Assembly: GCA_963750065.1 (NCBI GenBank)
Contig: CAVVPK010000019.1
Span: forward strand, 124,001 to 188,000
Length of the DNA: 64,000 nucleotides
Direction of reading: 5' to 3'
Origin: CAVSRC01 sp963750065
Lineage (GTDB): Bacteria > Pseudomonadota > Alphaproteobacteria > Rhizobiales > Kaistiaceae
Shown here: positions 26,759-35,585 of the stretch, piece by piece
Layout of the letters: every line of letters starts with the position of its first letter
Position numbering within the stretch: position 1 is the stretch's first letter
Translations under genes and position numbers: made by a program
The notes under the pieces: generated by a model
What the model was told of the DNA's origin: nothing
The model's input: only the letters and a program-made list of their open reading frames with translations
The model's database searches: none

Positions 26759-27408
26759 TCCGTCTTCTTGAGGTCGCTGAGCAGCCTGGCGACGAACTTC
26801 TCCAGGTCGGGGCGATAGACGCGCTTCAGCCGCTCGGCGGTGAGGATGGAGCGCAGGCGCTGAAAGCTCTTGTCGAGGTCGCGGTTGACCAGGACATAGT
26901 CGTATTCGGTCCAGTGCGGCACTTCCGCCGCCGCATTATGCAGCCGCTGCGCAATCACCGTACCGCTGTCCTCGGCCCGCCGCTCCAGCCGCGCCTTGAG
27001 TTCCGCGGCCGACGGCGGCAGCACGAAGACGCTGACCACATCCGAACGCATGCTTTCGTAGAGCTGCAGCGTCCCCTGCCAGTCGATGTCGAAGAGCACG
27101 TCGCGGCCGATCGTGAGCGCCTCTTCCACGGGAGCGCGCGGCGTGCCGTAAAAATTGCCGTGAACCTCGGCCCATTCCAGCAGGTCGCCGGAATCGCGCA
27201 TCACCTCGAACTGCCGCCTTGTGACGAAGTGGTAGTGGACGCCGTCGATCTCGCTGGCGCGGCGCGTCCGCGTGGTGACTGAGATCGACAGGCTGACCCC
27301 CTCCTCCTGCTCGAGCAGATGGCGGGTGAGCGTCGTCTTGCCGGCACCGGAGGGCGAGGAGACCACCAGCATGATGCCGCGCCGGGCGATGTCGCGCTGT
27401 CTAGTCAT
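26755..27408 (-). CDS. gmk: Guanylate kinase
   Basis: Gmk phosphorylates GMP or dGMP to the diphosphate with ATP. The 217-residue protein has the P-loop SSPSGAGKTTL near residue 17. It also has the GMP-binding stretch S-V-T-T-R-x-R-R-x-S-E-x-D-G-V-H-Y-H-F, and F-D-I-D-W-Q-G at about residue 95. It is the last gene of the - strand fatty-acid operon, five bases after yicC, and its end overlaps rsmA. Confidence 0.96.
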   Translation of the reverse strand: MTRQRDIARRGIMLVVSSPSGAGKTTLTRHLLEQEEGVSLSISVTTRTRRASEIDGVHYHFVTRRQFEVMRDSGDLLEWAEVHGNFYGTPRAPVEEALTIGRDVLFDIDWQGTLQLYESMRSDVVSVFVLPPSAAELKARLERRAEDSGTVIAQRLHNAAAEVPHWTEYDYVLVNRDLDKSFQRLRSILTAERLKRVYRPDLEKFVARLLSDLKKTD

Positions 27409-27413
27409 TCAAC

Positions 27414-28301
27414 TCATTCAACGTTCTGCACCTGCTCGCGCAACTGGTCGACCACCGCCTTCATGTCCAGGCCGATCATGGTCAAGCCGCGATCGTTCGA
27501 CTTGGAGCACAGCGTGTTGACCTCGCGGTTGAATTCCTGCGCCAGAAAGTCGAGGCGGCGGCCGACCGCCGCGTCGCCGGCGATGAGTTCGCGGGCGGCA
27601 GCGATATGGGCATAGAGGCGGTCGATCTCCTCGCGAATGTCCGCCCGTGTGGCGAGCAGCACGGCTTCCTGGTGCAGCCGGTCGGGATCGAGCGCCGGCG
27701 CGGCACCGATGAGCGCCGCGACCTGCTCGGCGAGGCGATTGCGGATGGTCTCCGGTGCGCGCGCCGGCGAGGCTTCGGCGGCCTGGGTCAGGCGCTCCAG
27801 TTCGTCGAGGCGCGTGGCCAGCACCGCAGCGATCGCCCCGCCTTCGCGTTCGCGCATGGCGACCAGGTCGGCGACGGCTCGGTCGAGATCGGCGACGACA
27901 TGCCCGGCAAGGGCCGCCCGCGTCGCCTCGTCGGGGTCGCTGTCGACGGTCTCGACCACGCCGCGGATGGCCAGGATTCCGTCCAGCGTCGGCGGCGCCG
28001 CATCGACCTTGCTGCGCACCCGTTCGAGGGCAGCGATCACCTCGGCCAGTACGTCCTCGTTGATGCGCACATGTGTGGCGCCGGCCTCGTGCTGGGCGGA
28101 GAGCCCGGCCTGCACATTGCCACGCGCCAGGCGCGCAGCAATCCTCTCGCGGGCCGGCGCCTCGACATGGTCGAAGCCGGCCGGCAGGCGCAGGCGGATA
28201 TCGAGGCCCTTGCCGTTGACGCTGCGCACTTCCCAGGTCCAGCGATAGCCTTCCCCTGCCCCGTCAACGCGGGCGAAGCCAGTCATACTGCAAAGAGGCA
28301 T
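27414..28301 (-). CDS. yicC: YicC family endoribonuclease-type protein
   Basis: The 295-residue protein matches the YicC/YloC family, recently linked to RNA cleavage and small-RNA decay. The N-terminus is MPLCSMTGFARVDG with WEVRSVNGKGLDIRLRLP. The C-terminal DUF1732-like end is REEIDRLYAHI then F-L-A-Q-E-F-N-R-E-V-N-T-L-C-S-K, ending near M-K-x-V-V-D-Q-L-R-E-Q-V-Q-N-V-E, which is highly conserved. ATG 28301 keeps the usual residues before SMTGFA; ATG 28286 is a shorter alternative. It sits between mltG and gmk, the normal order. Confidence 0.92.
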   Translation of the reverse strand: MPLCSMTGFARVDGAGEGYRWTWEVRSVNGKGLDIRLRLPAGFDHVEAPARERIAARLARGNVQAGLSAQHEAGATHVRINEDVLAEVIAALERVRSKVDAAPPTLDGILAIRGVVETVDSDPDEATRAALAGHVVADLDRAVADLVAMREREGGAIAAVLATRLDELERLTQAAEASPARAPETIRNRLAEQVAALIGAAPALDPDRLHQEAVLLATRADIREEIDRLYAHIAAARELIAGDAAVGRRLDFLAQEFNREVNTLCSKSNDRGLTMIGLDMKAVVDQLREQVQNVE

Positions 28302-28396
28302 TGTCGGCCGGTCCCAGCCAGAATCGGTTCGGCGCCCGCAGGCGCGCCACACGCATAAGAGCCGCCTGCCGCGGCAGGTTCAAGGGCGGCGATGGA

Positions 28397-29635
28397 TTAT
28401 GGGCTTGGCTTCGGCGACAGGGCCAATGGCGTCGCGTCGCCGCTGCCGTCGCCGCCAGCTGTCCCCGCCTCGCCCGCCGCCGCCTTGGCGGCGGCATTGC
28501 TGGCGTTGAGGTCGCGCCAGCGGGCGACATTGCGCAGGTGCTCCTCGTAGGTCTGGGCAAAAGCGTGGCCGCCGCTGCCGTCGGCGACGAAGTAGAGATC
28601 GCGCGTGCGTGAGGGATTGGCCACCGCCTCAAGCGAGGCGCGGCCGGGATTGGCGATCGGCCCCGGCGGCAAGGCCGGGATGACGTAGGTGTTGTATGGC
28701 GTCGGCGTCTCGAGGTCCTTGCGGCTGAGGACGAAGTCGGACGGCTTGCCGGCGCCGCCGAACATGCCGTAGAGCACGGTCGGATCGGACTGCAGGCGCA
28801 TGTTGAGCTTCAGCCGGTTGATGAACACCGCCGCCACGCGGCTGCGCTCGTCGGAAAGCGCCGTTTCCTTCTCCACGATCGAGGCCAGCGTCACCAGCTC
28901 CGCCGGAGTCTTGATCGGCAGGTCCGGGGCCCGCCGGCTCCAGACGTCGGCAAGCACACGGTCGCGCTCGCGCTGCATGCGGTCGACGATGTTCTGGCGG
29001 GTGTCGCCGCGCGTGAACTTGTAGGTCTCGGGCAGCAGGCTGCCCTCGGCCGGGATCTGTTTGACGTCGCCGGTGAGAATGTCGTCCGCCTTCAGGCGAT
29101 CGACGATCTGCTGGCTGGTCAACCCTTCCGGAATGGTCACCGAATAGAGGATGCCCTTGCCCGTCACCATGGTGTCCATGATGTCGCGCATGCTGGCATG
29201 GGCGGGGATCAGGTACTCGCCGGCCTTGAGGCTGGAGGTCTGGTTGCTGAGCCAGACACCGAAGACGAACAGCCACTTGGTGTCGATGAGGCCGTCCTTG
29301 ACCAGCTCGTCGGCAATGGCGCTCAGGCCGCTGCCGTGGGTGACGGTGAAGGAGCGCGCCGAATCGAGGTTGGTGGCACTGTCGAATCGCGACTTGGCGA
29401 AGAAGACGCCGCCGCCGATCGCCAGGACGCCGACGACGACCACGGTGATAACCAGATTGAGAAACACCACCATGGGATGGCGGACGGCGCGCGAACGCGG
29501 CGGCGGCGGCGGCACCGATTCGGGCTGAAGCGCCTCGGTGGGGCTGCGCGGCGCGGTGCGGTTGAGCGAGGAATGAAGCCGGGCCGACAACGCCTCGGCG
29601 TCGTCGCTGTACGGCTCTCTCCTCATGTCAGCCAT
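28397..29635 (-). CDS. mltG: Endolytic murein transglycosylase MltG
   Basis: MltG cuts nascent glycan strands and is thought to set their length. From ATG 29635 it has 412 residues: a cytoplasmic tail of about 80 residues with a proline run, one transmembrane helix (VVFLNLVITVVVVGVLAIGG), a LysM-like region and the YceG catalytic domain. The catalytic glutamate is in L-A-S-I-V-E-K-E-T-A, and Y-G and P-Y-N-T-Y follow. The C-terminus is an Ala/Gly-rich low-complexity tail. It lies in the fab operon between fabF and yicC. Confidence 0.93.
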   Translation of the reverse strand: MADMRREPYSDDAEALSARLHSSLNRTAPRSPTEALQPESVPPPPPRSRAVRHPMVVFLNLVITVVVVGVLAIGGGVFFAKSRFDSATNLDSARSFTVTHGSGLSAIADELVKDGLIDTKWLFVFGVWLSNQTSSLKAGEYLIPAHASMRDIMDTMVTGKGILYSVTIPEGLTSQQIVDRLKADDILTGDVKQIPAEGSLLPETYKFTRGDTRQNIVDRMQRERDRVLADVWSRRAPDLPIKTPAELVTLASIVEKETALSDERSRVAAVFINRLKLNMRLQSDPTVLYGMFGGAGKPSDFVLSRKDLETPTPYNTYVIPALPPGPIANPGRASLEAVANPSRTRDLYFVADGSGGHAFAQTYEEHLRNVARWRDLNASNAAAKAAAGEAGTAGGDGSGDATPLALSPKPSP

Positions 29636-29721
29636 GGAACGGGTCTCCCGCTGGCGCCCGCGGACGTTCCGGGCAGGCCAGGCGACTGTAGCATCCAATG
29701 TGGCAAAAGCGGGATAGCCGG

Positions 29722-30984
29722 TCACGCATGCCGGCGCAGCACCAGCGATGCGTTGGTGCCGCCAAAGCCGAAGGAATTCGACAGGACGGTATCCACCTGG
29801 CGTCGGCGGGCGACCTTGGGCACGAGATCGAACGCCGTTTCGACCGAGGGGTTGTCGAGGTTGAGCGTCGGCGGCACGATGTTGTCGCGGATCGCCAGCA
29901 GCGAGAAGATCGCCTCGATGGCACCAGCGGCACCCAGCAGGTGGCCGGTCGCCGACTTGGTCGACGACATGCTGATCGTGCTGCCGGCGTCGCCGATCAG
30001 GCTCTCGACCGCCTTCAGCTCGATCTCGTCGCCGGCCTGGGTCGAGGTGCCGTGGGCGTTTATGTAGTCGAGATCGCCAGCGGAAATCCCGGCGCGCTTC
30101 AGTGCCATCTGCATGCAGCGGCGGGCGCCGTCGCCATCCGGGGCAGGTGAGGTGATGTGGTAGGCATCGCCGGAGAGGCCGTAGCCGACGACCTCGCCAT
30201 AGATGCGGACGCCGCGCGCCAGAGCGTGTTCGCGCTCCTCGACGACGACGACACCTGCCCCCTCGCCCATGACGAAGCCGTCGCGGTCGCGGTCATAGGG
30301 GCGCGAGGCCATCGTCGGCCGGTCGTTGAAATGGGTGGACAGCGCCTTGGCGGCGGCGAAGCCGGCAATGGCGATGCGGCAGACCGGCGATTCCGCGCCG
30401 CCGGCGACCATCACGTCGGCATCGCCCAGCGCAACCAGCCGGGCGGCGTCGCCGATAGCGTGCGCCCCGGTGGAACAGGCCGTCACGACCGCATGGTTCG
30501 GCCCCTTGAAGCCGTGGCGGATCGATACGTGGCCGGCGACGAGATTGATCAGGCGGCCGGGAATGAAGAACGGACTGACACGCCGCGGTCCACGGTCGCG
30601 CAGCGTGATCGCGGTTTCCTCGATGCCCTGCAGGCCGCCGATACCGGAGCCGATGAGCACGCCGGTCGCCACCTGGTCGTCATTGCCGGTCGGGTGCCAG
30701 CCGGCATCGTCGAGCGCCTGGTCGGCAGCCGCCATCCCATAGGCGATGAAGGGATCGACCTTGCGGCTCTCCTTCGGCTCCATCCAGTCGTCGGGATCGT
30801 ACTTGCCCTCGGCCTTGGAGCCGCGCGGCAGCTGGCCGGCGATCTGGCAGGCCAGATCGTCAACCTGGAAATTCTCGATACGGGCAATGCCGCTCTGGCC
30901 GGCGAGCATCGCCGACCACGAGACATCGACGCCGCAGCCAAGCGGCGTCACCATACCCAGCCCGGTGATGACGACCCGTCTCAT
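29722..30984 (-). CDS. fabF: 3-oxoacyl-[acyl-carrier-protein] synthase II
   Basis: FabF condenses malonyl-ACP with acyl-ACP in chain elongation and governs the C16-C18 step. The 420-residue thiolase-fold protein has the nucleophile C170 in VTACSTGAHAIGDA, the catalytic histidines in N-A-H-G-T-S-T and S-A-T-G-H-L-L-G-A-A-G, and the usual start RRVVITGLGMVTPLG. It follows acpP after 58 bases, as is standard. Confidence 0.96.
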   Translation of the reverse strand: MRRVVITGLGMVTPLGCGVDVSWSAMLAGQSGIARIENFQVDDLACQIAGQLPRGSKAEGKYDPDDWMEPKESRKVDPFIAYGMAAADQALDDAGWHPTGNDDQVATGVLIGSGIGGLQGIEETAITLRDRGPRRVSPFFIPGRLINLVAGHVSIRHGFKGPNHAVVTACSTGAHAIGDAARLVALGDADVMVAGGAESPVCRIAIAGFAAAKALSTHFNDRPTMASRPYDRDRDGFVMGEGAGVVVVEEREHALARGVRIYGEVVGYGLSGDAYHITSPAPDGDGARRCMQMALKRAGISAGDLDYINAHGTSTQAGDEIELKAVESLIGDAGSTISMSSTKSATGHLLGAAGAIEAIFSLLAIRDNIVPPTLNLDNPSVETAFDLVPKVARRRQVDTVLSNSFGFGGTNASLVLRRHA

Positions 30985-31042
30985 AGAACACAGCCACCCG
31001 TGCCGATGGCGGCCGGGCCGGCCGCTCCGTCCGCGGCGCCGG

Positions 31043-31279
31043 TCAGGCGGTGTTCTTTTCGAGAAAACCGACCGCGTCGCCGACAGTCAAAATCGTCTCG
31101 GCGGCATCGTCCGGAATCTCAACACCGAACTCTTCCTCGAAGGCCATCACGAGTTCGACCGTGTCGAGGCTGTCGGCGCCCAAATCGTCGATAAAGCTGG
31201 CGTTCTCGGTGACTTTTTCCGCATCGACGCCGAGGTGCTCGACGACGATCTTCTTCACCCGTTCAGCGACATCGCTCAT
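31043..31279 (-). CDS. acpP: Acyl carrier protein
   Basis: AcpP carries growing acyl chains on a phosphopantetheine arm. The 78-residue acidic protein has the attachment serine S37 in D-L-G-A-D-S-L-D-T-V-E, followed by the second helix ELVMAFEEEFGVEIPDD. The size is exactly that of the family. A 226-base gap separates it from fabG and contains a predicted promoter, consistent with the high demand for this protein. Confidence 0.98.
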   Translation of the reverse strand: MSDVAERVKKIVVEHLGVDAEKVTENASFIDDLGADSLDTVELVMAFEEEFGVEIPDDAAETILTVGDAVGFLEKNTA

Positions 31280-31419
31280 TTTTTCAAAACCTCGATGATT
31301 GCCATAGATTGACTATCCGATGGACCCCTCGCCCGGCAAGGGATCGACGATCGCCCTGTGTTCGGAACGGGTAGAAGCGTTGGAAACCGCCGCACTTCCG
31401 GCACCGGCCGGTGGCCCGT

Positions 31420-31448
31420 AACATACTTTGCATACCTTTGCCAGCCAA
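31420..31448 (-). promoter_or_regulatory. Predicted promoter upstream of acpP
   Basis: On the - strand TTGGCT (31443-31448) and TATGTT (31420-31425) are 17 bases apart, about 140 bases before the acpP start. This gap is the only long one in the fab operon. A long leader would result. Assignment is by consensus only. Confidence 0.4.
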
Positions 31449-31505
31449 CGAAATCGCCACGCCCGTGCCTGGCTGCCGGCCGGCGCTGAAAACATCCCAC
31501 GCCAC

Positions 31506-32246
31506 TCATATCATGGCCATGCCGCCGTTGACGTGCAACGTCTGGCCGGTGACATAGGCCGCCTCGTCCGAGGCCAGAAAGACGACCGCCACGGCGATCT
31601 CGTCGGGCGTACCGAGGCGCTTGGCCGGGACCCGCTGGAGGATCGCCTCCTTCTGCTTGTCATTGAGCGCGTCGGTCATCGGCGAAGCGGTGAAGCCGGG
31701 CGCGACGCAGTTGACGGTCACGTTACGGCTGGCGATCTCGGCGGCAAGCGACTTGGTCATGCCGATGAGGCCGGCCTTGGAGGCGGCATAATTGCCCTGG
31801 CCGGCATTACCGGTGACGCCGACCACCGAGGTGATCGAAATGATGCGGCCGGTGCGGCGGCGCATCATGCCGCGCAGAACGCCGCGTGACAGGCGCATGG
31901 CCGCCGTCAGGTTGACGGTCAGCACCGTGTCCCAGTCCTCGTCGCTCATGCGCGCGAAAAGCATGTCGCGGGTGACGCCGGCATTGTTGACCAGGATGTC
32001 GATTTCGCCGCCGAGCGCCGCTTCGGCCTGCGGCACGAGTTCTTCCACCTCGGCCGCAACGCCGAGATTGCACGGCAGCACCGCTGTGCGCTCGCCGAGC
32101 TCGACGGCGAGCGCGTCCAGCGCCTCGCGCCGCGTGCCCGACAGCCCGACGGTCGCGCCCTGCTTGTGAAGCGCGCGGGCGATGGCACCGCCGATGGCGC
32201 CGCTGGCGCCGGTCACCAGGGCACGCTTCCCCGTCAGTTCGAACAT
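31506..32246 (-). CDS. fabG: 3-oxoacyl-[acyl-carrier-protein] reductase
   Basis: FabG reduces 3-ketoacyl-ACP with NADPH. From ATG 32246 it has 246 residues. They include the nucleotide loop TGASGAIGG (12-20), N-N-A-G-V, and the catalytic S-Y-K set in SITSVVGVTG through N-Y-A-A-S-K. It ends HVNGGMAMI, the normal FabG tail. The same frame stays open upstream into fabD, but the start is clear from homology. It is 14 bases downstream of fabD. Confidence 0.96.
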   Translation of the reverse strand: MFELTGKRALVTGASGAIGGAIARALHKQGATVGLSGTRREALDALAVELGERTAVLPCNLGVAAEVEELVPQAEAALGGEIDILVNNAGVTRDMLFARMSDEDWDTVLTVNLTAAMRLSRGVLRGMMRRRTGRIISITSVVGVTGNAGQGNYAASKAGLIGMTKSLAAEIASRNVTVNCVAPGFTASPMTDALNDKQKEAILQRVPAKRLGTPDEIAVAVVFLASDEAAYVTGQTLHVNGGMAMI

Positions 32247-32260
32247 GATCCCGCCCTTCC

Positions 32261-33202
32261 TCAGCCGAGTTTGGCGACGGCCGCGTCGATATCGGCCGGC
32301 GCGCCGACGGCAATCGTCTCGGCGCCGTCGACGATACGCCTGGCGAGGCCGGAGAGCACCTTGCCGGCGCCGACCTCGACGAAAAGTGTGACACCGGCGG
32401 CGCCCAGCCACGCGACCGATTCGCGCCAGCGCACCATGCCGGTCACCTGCTCGACCAGCCGGCGGCGGATCTCCACCGGATCGCTGATCGGGCTGGCGAG
32501 CACATTGGCGACCAGCGGCACGACAGGCGCCTTGATATCGATGGCACCGAGCGCCTCCTCCATGGCACGCGCCGCCGGTTCCATCAGCGCACAATGGAAG
32601 GGCGCGCTCACCGGCAGCAGGATGGCGCGCTTGGCGCCCTTCTGCTGGGCGATGACGATGGCCCGTCCGACGGCAGCCTTGCTGCCGGAGAGCACCACCT
32701 GCCCGCCGCCATTGTCGTTGGCGGCGGCGCACACCTCGCCCTCGGCCGCCTGCTCGGCAACCTCTTTTGCCGCGTCGAGGTCCATGCCGAGCAGCGCCGC
32801 CATGGCGCCGGTGCCAACCGGCACGGCTGCCTGCATGGCGCGCCCGCGGGTGCGCAGGAGCCGGGCGGCATCCTCAATGCTGAGCGAACCGGCGGCGGCC
32901 AGCGCCGAATATTCGCCGAGCGAATGGCCGGCGACATAAGCCGCCTTCTCGCGGATGCTGACGCCGCGCGCCTCCAGCACGCGGAGCGCCGCCAGGCTCA
33001 CCGCCATCAGCGCCGGCTGGGCGTTCTCGGTCAGAGTCAGGGTCTCGATCGGGCCTTCCCAGATGATCGTGGACAGCTTCTCGCCGAGCGCATCGTCCAC
33101 CGCTTCGAAGACCGCACGCGCCTCGAATGCGGCATCGGCAAGCGCCTTGCCCATGCCGACCACCTGACTGCCCTGCCCTGGAAACGTGAATGCGACCGTC
33201 AT
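32261..33202 (-). CDS. fabD: Malonyl-CoA:ACP malonyltransferase
   Basis: FabD loads malonate onto ACP, providing extender units. From ATG 33202 the 313-residue protein shows FTFPGQGSQ (6-13), the active serine S94 in G-H-S-L-G-E, and the catalytic histidine in APFHCALM near residue 200. It is first in the fabD-fabG-acpP-fabF-mltG-yicC-gmk operon. The frame continues to 33331 without support. It is divergent from a small exported protein gene. Confidence 0.95.
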   Translation of the reverse strand: MTVAFTFPGQGSQVVGMGKALADAAFEARAVFEAVDDALGEKLSTIIWEGPIETLTLTENAQPALMAVSLAALRVLEARGVSIREKAAYVAGHSLGEYSALAAAGSLSIEDAARLLRTRGRAMQAAVPVGTGAMAALLGMDLDAAKEVAEQAAEGEVCAAANDNGGGQVVLSGSKAAVGRAIVIAQQKGAKRAILLPVSAPFHCALMEPAARAMEEALGAIDIKAPVVPLVANVLASPISDPVEIRRRLVEQVTGMVRWRESVAWLGAAGVTLFVEVGAGKVLSGLARRIVDGAETIAVGAPADIDAAVAKLG

Positions 33203-33330
33203 CTTGCCCCGAGACGTCCCTCTCAACCGGCGAGTCTCCCGCCGTTGGCCGCGGGTTTGAGCGCGCCCAGCCGAGGCTGTCAAGACGTGCGGCGGCCTGT
33301 TACGGTTTGTCTGCGGACAGGAGCCGGACA

Positions 33331-33870
33331 ATGGGGCGTTCCGGGATGGTTGCGGCAGGGCTGGCGGTGCTCGCCGGTATGGCGGCGGAGCCGGCCGCGG
33401 CGGCTTCTTTCGAAGCCGCGCTGGCCACAGGATGGCAATGGTCGGAGGGCGTCGACCGCATCACCGACCAGAAAGTGAGCCGCGCCATCCTGCTGACCGC
33501 CGAGATTGAAGACAAACCGCTCGGCCTTGAGGAGGCGCGCCTCGCCCTCACCTGCACCGGCGGCACGCCGGTCATGGATATCGACTGGAGCTTCAAGGTT
33601 GCCGGCAGGGCGCATCTGGCGCTGGCCTACCGCTTCGCCGGCCAGCCCGGCCGCAGCCTTAAGGCGCACTATGTCAACCGCACCAGCCAACGGGTGAGCG
33701 ACATTTCCGGCATCCGCCGCTTCCTGGCCGATGCGCGCCGCTCCGACCGGCTGCGCCTCAGGGTGACCTCGGACCTCTCGGGCGTCGCCGAGGCGACCTT
33801 CGGGGCGGCGGCGGGCGCCGACGTCTATCGCCGCTTCACCGCCGCCTGCCCCGTCGCCGCGTCGCGCTAG
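33331..33870 (+). CDS. Exported protein of unknown function
   Basis: The 179-residue product has a signal peptide (MGRSGMVAAGLAVLAGMAAE, with cleavage near AAAA-S). The mature domain is beta-rich with two cysteines (ALTCTGG and TAACPVA). The text V-M-D-I-D-W-S-F-K-V and A-H-Y-V-N-R-T-S suggests a periplasmic fold of immunoglobulin or lipocalin type, but I recognise no family. CAGGAG seven bases before the ATG fixes the start. It overlaps the convergent deacetylase gene by four bases and is divergent from fabD. Confidence 0.68.
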   Translation: MGRSGMVAAGLAVLAGMAAEPAAAASFEAALATGWQWSEGVDRITDQKVSRAILLTAEIEDKPLGLEEARLALTCTGGTPVMDIDWSFKVAGRAHLALAYRFAGQPGRSLKAHYVNRTSQRVSDISGIRRFLADARRSDRLRLRVTSDLSGVAEATFGAAAGADVYRRFTAACPVAASR

Positions 33871-34859
33871 ATCTTGCCTTTTTTGACCAGCGACGGGCGG
33901 CTGCCGCGCGCCAGCCTGGCATCGTAGCGCGCTGTATCGCCGGGCCGGGTGATGTAGCAGGCGGTGGCGGCGACGGGCCGGCCGGCCTTGATGAGATCGG
34001 CGACGGTGAGGAAACGGTAGCCCTCGGCCTTCAGTCTCGGGATGATTGTGTGCAGCGCCTCGGCCGTATGGGTGCCGCGGCCATTGGCGTGCATGACCAC
34101 GATCGAGCCCGCCTTGAGCGTGGAAAACACATTGCGGATGATGGCCTTGGCGCTGGTCCCGTCCGGGTCGCCGGAGACCGTGTCCCACTGGATGATGACC
34201 GAGCCGACGGCGTTGGCGGCGGCCGCGGTTGCCGGCGTGCACGAGCCATAGGGGAAGCGGAAGAGCCGCATGGGCGCGACCGGCGTGCCCGCCGGGCAGG
34301 CGGTCGCCGCCGCGGCGCGGGTGGCGGCCAGCGCCGCCTCGGTGAGCAGGATCTCGCTTTCGACGCGGGCAGCCGAAGCGGCATGCAGGTCGGGATGGTC
34401 GTAGCTGTGATTGGCGAGCAGGAATCGCCTGTCGGCGGCCAGTTGTTCGGCGCGGGTCTTGTGCGTCAGCAGCCAGCGGCCGCCGGCGAAGAAGGTCGCC
34501 GGCACGTTCTCGGCGCGCAAGAAGTCGACGATGGCGCCGTCATAGCCGGCAATCGGACTGACGGTCTGGCAGAGATCGAAGGTGAGCGCGACGGCCTTAT
34601 CGCCGGCCGGAAGGTCGACCCGGCGGACGATGCCGGCCAGCGCCCCGGTCACCGGCGCCAGCGGCTCGGCCGGGGCCGGCCTGACGAAAGCATCGGCCGC
34701 CGTTGGCCGGCGGCGCAGCGCTTCGCCTGGAACCGCCGCCAATTGCTGGGGCGTCCAGCAGGCGGCCAACGCCGCGCGGGAAGCCAGCAGCATGCCGGCA
34801 CCGCCCAGAAGCCCCGCCAGGATGGTCCGCCGGTTGATCTGTCCGCAGTCTGCGCACAT
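33867..34859 (-). CDS. Tat-exported polysaccharide deacetylase family protein (NodB fold)
   Basis: The 330-residue protein starts at ATG 34859 with a twin-arginine signal (N-R-R-T-I-L-A-G-L-L-G-G) and a NodB homology domain. Motif 1 reads T-F-D-L-C-Q-T instead of T-F-D-D-G, motif 2 is N-H-S-Y-D-H-P with both metal histidines, motif 3 is R-F-P-Y-G-S, and a late H-A-N-G-R-G-T-H fits the last motif. The first Asp and the metal ligands remain, so activity is plausible. The likely substrate is an N- or O-acetylated glycan in the periplasm. The TTG at 34880 is a weaker start. Confidence 0.85.
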   Translation of the reverse strand: MCADCGQINRRTILAGLLGGAGMLLASRAALAACWTPQQLAAVPGEALRRRPTAADAFVRPAPAEPLAPVTGALAGIVRRVDLPAGDKAVALTFDLCQTVSPIAGYDGAIVDFLRAENVPATFFAGGRWLLTHKTRAEQLAADRRFLLANHSYDHPDLHAASAARVESEILLTEAALAATRAAAATACPAGTPVAPMRLFRFPYGSCTPATAAAANAVGSVIIQWDTVSGDPDGTSAKAIIRNVFSTLKAGSIVVMHANGRGTHTAEALHTIIPRLKAEGYRFLTVADLIKAGRPVAATACYITRPGDTARYDARLARGSRPSLVKKGKI

Positions 34860-34912
34860 GGATGGTCTCGTGACTTGCAAGTCGCCGCGGCGGTCTGTCT
34901 ATTCCAATTCGC

Positions 34913-34940
34913 TTGCAAAAGCCCGGCTTTTGCTTATAAC
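34913..34940 (+). promoter_or_regulatory. Predicted promoter of the rpsF operon
   Basis: TTGCAA (34913-34918) and TATAAC (34935-34940) are 16 bases apart in an AT-rich patch. This is the best sigma-70-like pair I found in the window and it suits a ribosomal-protein operon. Transcription would start near 34947. Confidence 0.65.
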
Positions 34941-34946
34941 CGCGCC

Positions 34947-35108
34947 GTCCAGACGGACCCCGGCCGGGGGCTGAACGGAAGGCGGCGTGCGCCGCAGGAT
35001 CGAAAGCGATCCGTCTTCCCGTGCTCCTGCTCTCGAAGTGTCATCGAGCCTTTCCCACCAGAAGGCTTCGACGAGGCTTAGCGCCGGACAACTTGAGGAA
35101 AGGCATCC
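34947..35108 (+). promoter_or_regulatory. Structured 5' leader of rpsF
   Basis: About 160 untranslated bases precede rpsF. Two perfect hairpins are visible: GCGGC/GCCGC (34982-34995) and GGATCG/CGATCC with an AAAG loop (34997-35012). S6:S18-binding leaders that feed back on rpsF-rpsR are known in many bacteria. I could not match the conserved motif by eye, so a similar role here is inferred. Confidence 0.4.
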
Positions 35109-35585
35109 ATGCCCTTATACGAGCATATCTTTTTGGCACGACAGGACGTCTCCGGCCCGCAGGTCGAGGCGCTTGTCGAGCAGTTCAAAGGCGTCATCGA
35201 ACAGGGCGGCGGCAGCGTCTCCAAGGTCGAACCCTGGGGGCTCAAGTCCCTCGCCTACCGCATCAGCAAGAACCGCAAGGCTCATTACACGCTGATGAAC
35301 ATCGACGCGCCGTCGGCGGCTGTCGCCGAGATGGAGCGCCAGGAGCGGCTCAACGAAGACGTCATCCGCGCCCTGACCATCAAGGTCGAGGAGCTGGAGG
35401 AAGGCCCTTCGGCGATGATGCAGAAGCGCGACCGCGACGATCGCGGTGGCCGCTTCGGCGATCGCGAACGCGGCGGCCGCTTCGGCGATCGTGACCGCGG
35501 CGACCGTGGTGATCGGCCGCCGCGCCCGCGCCGTGACGACGCCGGCAGCTCCGGCGGCGACGACAGCAACGGAGGAAACAGCTGA
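35109..35585 (+). CDS. rpsF: 30S ribosomal protein S6
   Basis: S6 binds with S18 to the central domain of 16S rRNA. The 158-residue protein has the standard fold to about residue 95 (MPLYEHIFLARQD, GLKSLAYRISKNRKAHYTLMNI). A hydrophilic tail of about 55 residues follows, built on repeated G-G-R-F-G-D-R and D-R-G-D-R units, longer than in E. coli but usual in Hyphomicrobiales. The start is ATG 35109 behind GAGGAAAGG. It shares one base with rpsR. Confidence 0.97.
   Translation: MPLYEHIFLARQDVSGPQVEALVEQFKGVIEQGGGSVSKVEPWGLKSLAYRISKNRKAHYTLMNIDAPSAAVAEMERQERLNEDVIRALTIKVEELEEGPSAMMQKRDRDDRGGRFGDRERGGRFGDRDRGDRGDRPPRPRRDDAGSSGGDDSNGGNS

Noticed and set aside
35449..35530. Tandem repeat in rpsF as a possible CRISPR or minisatellite
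   Set aside because: The short repeats encode the Arg/Gly/Asp-rich S6 tail in frame and have no spacer structure.
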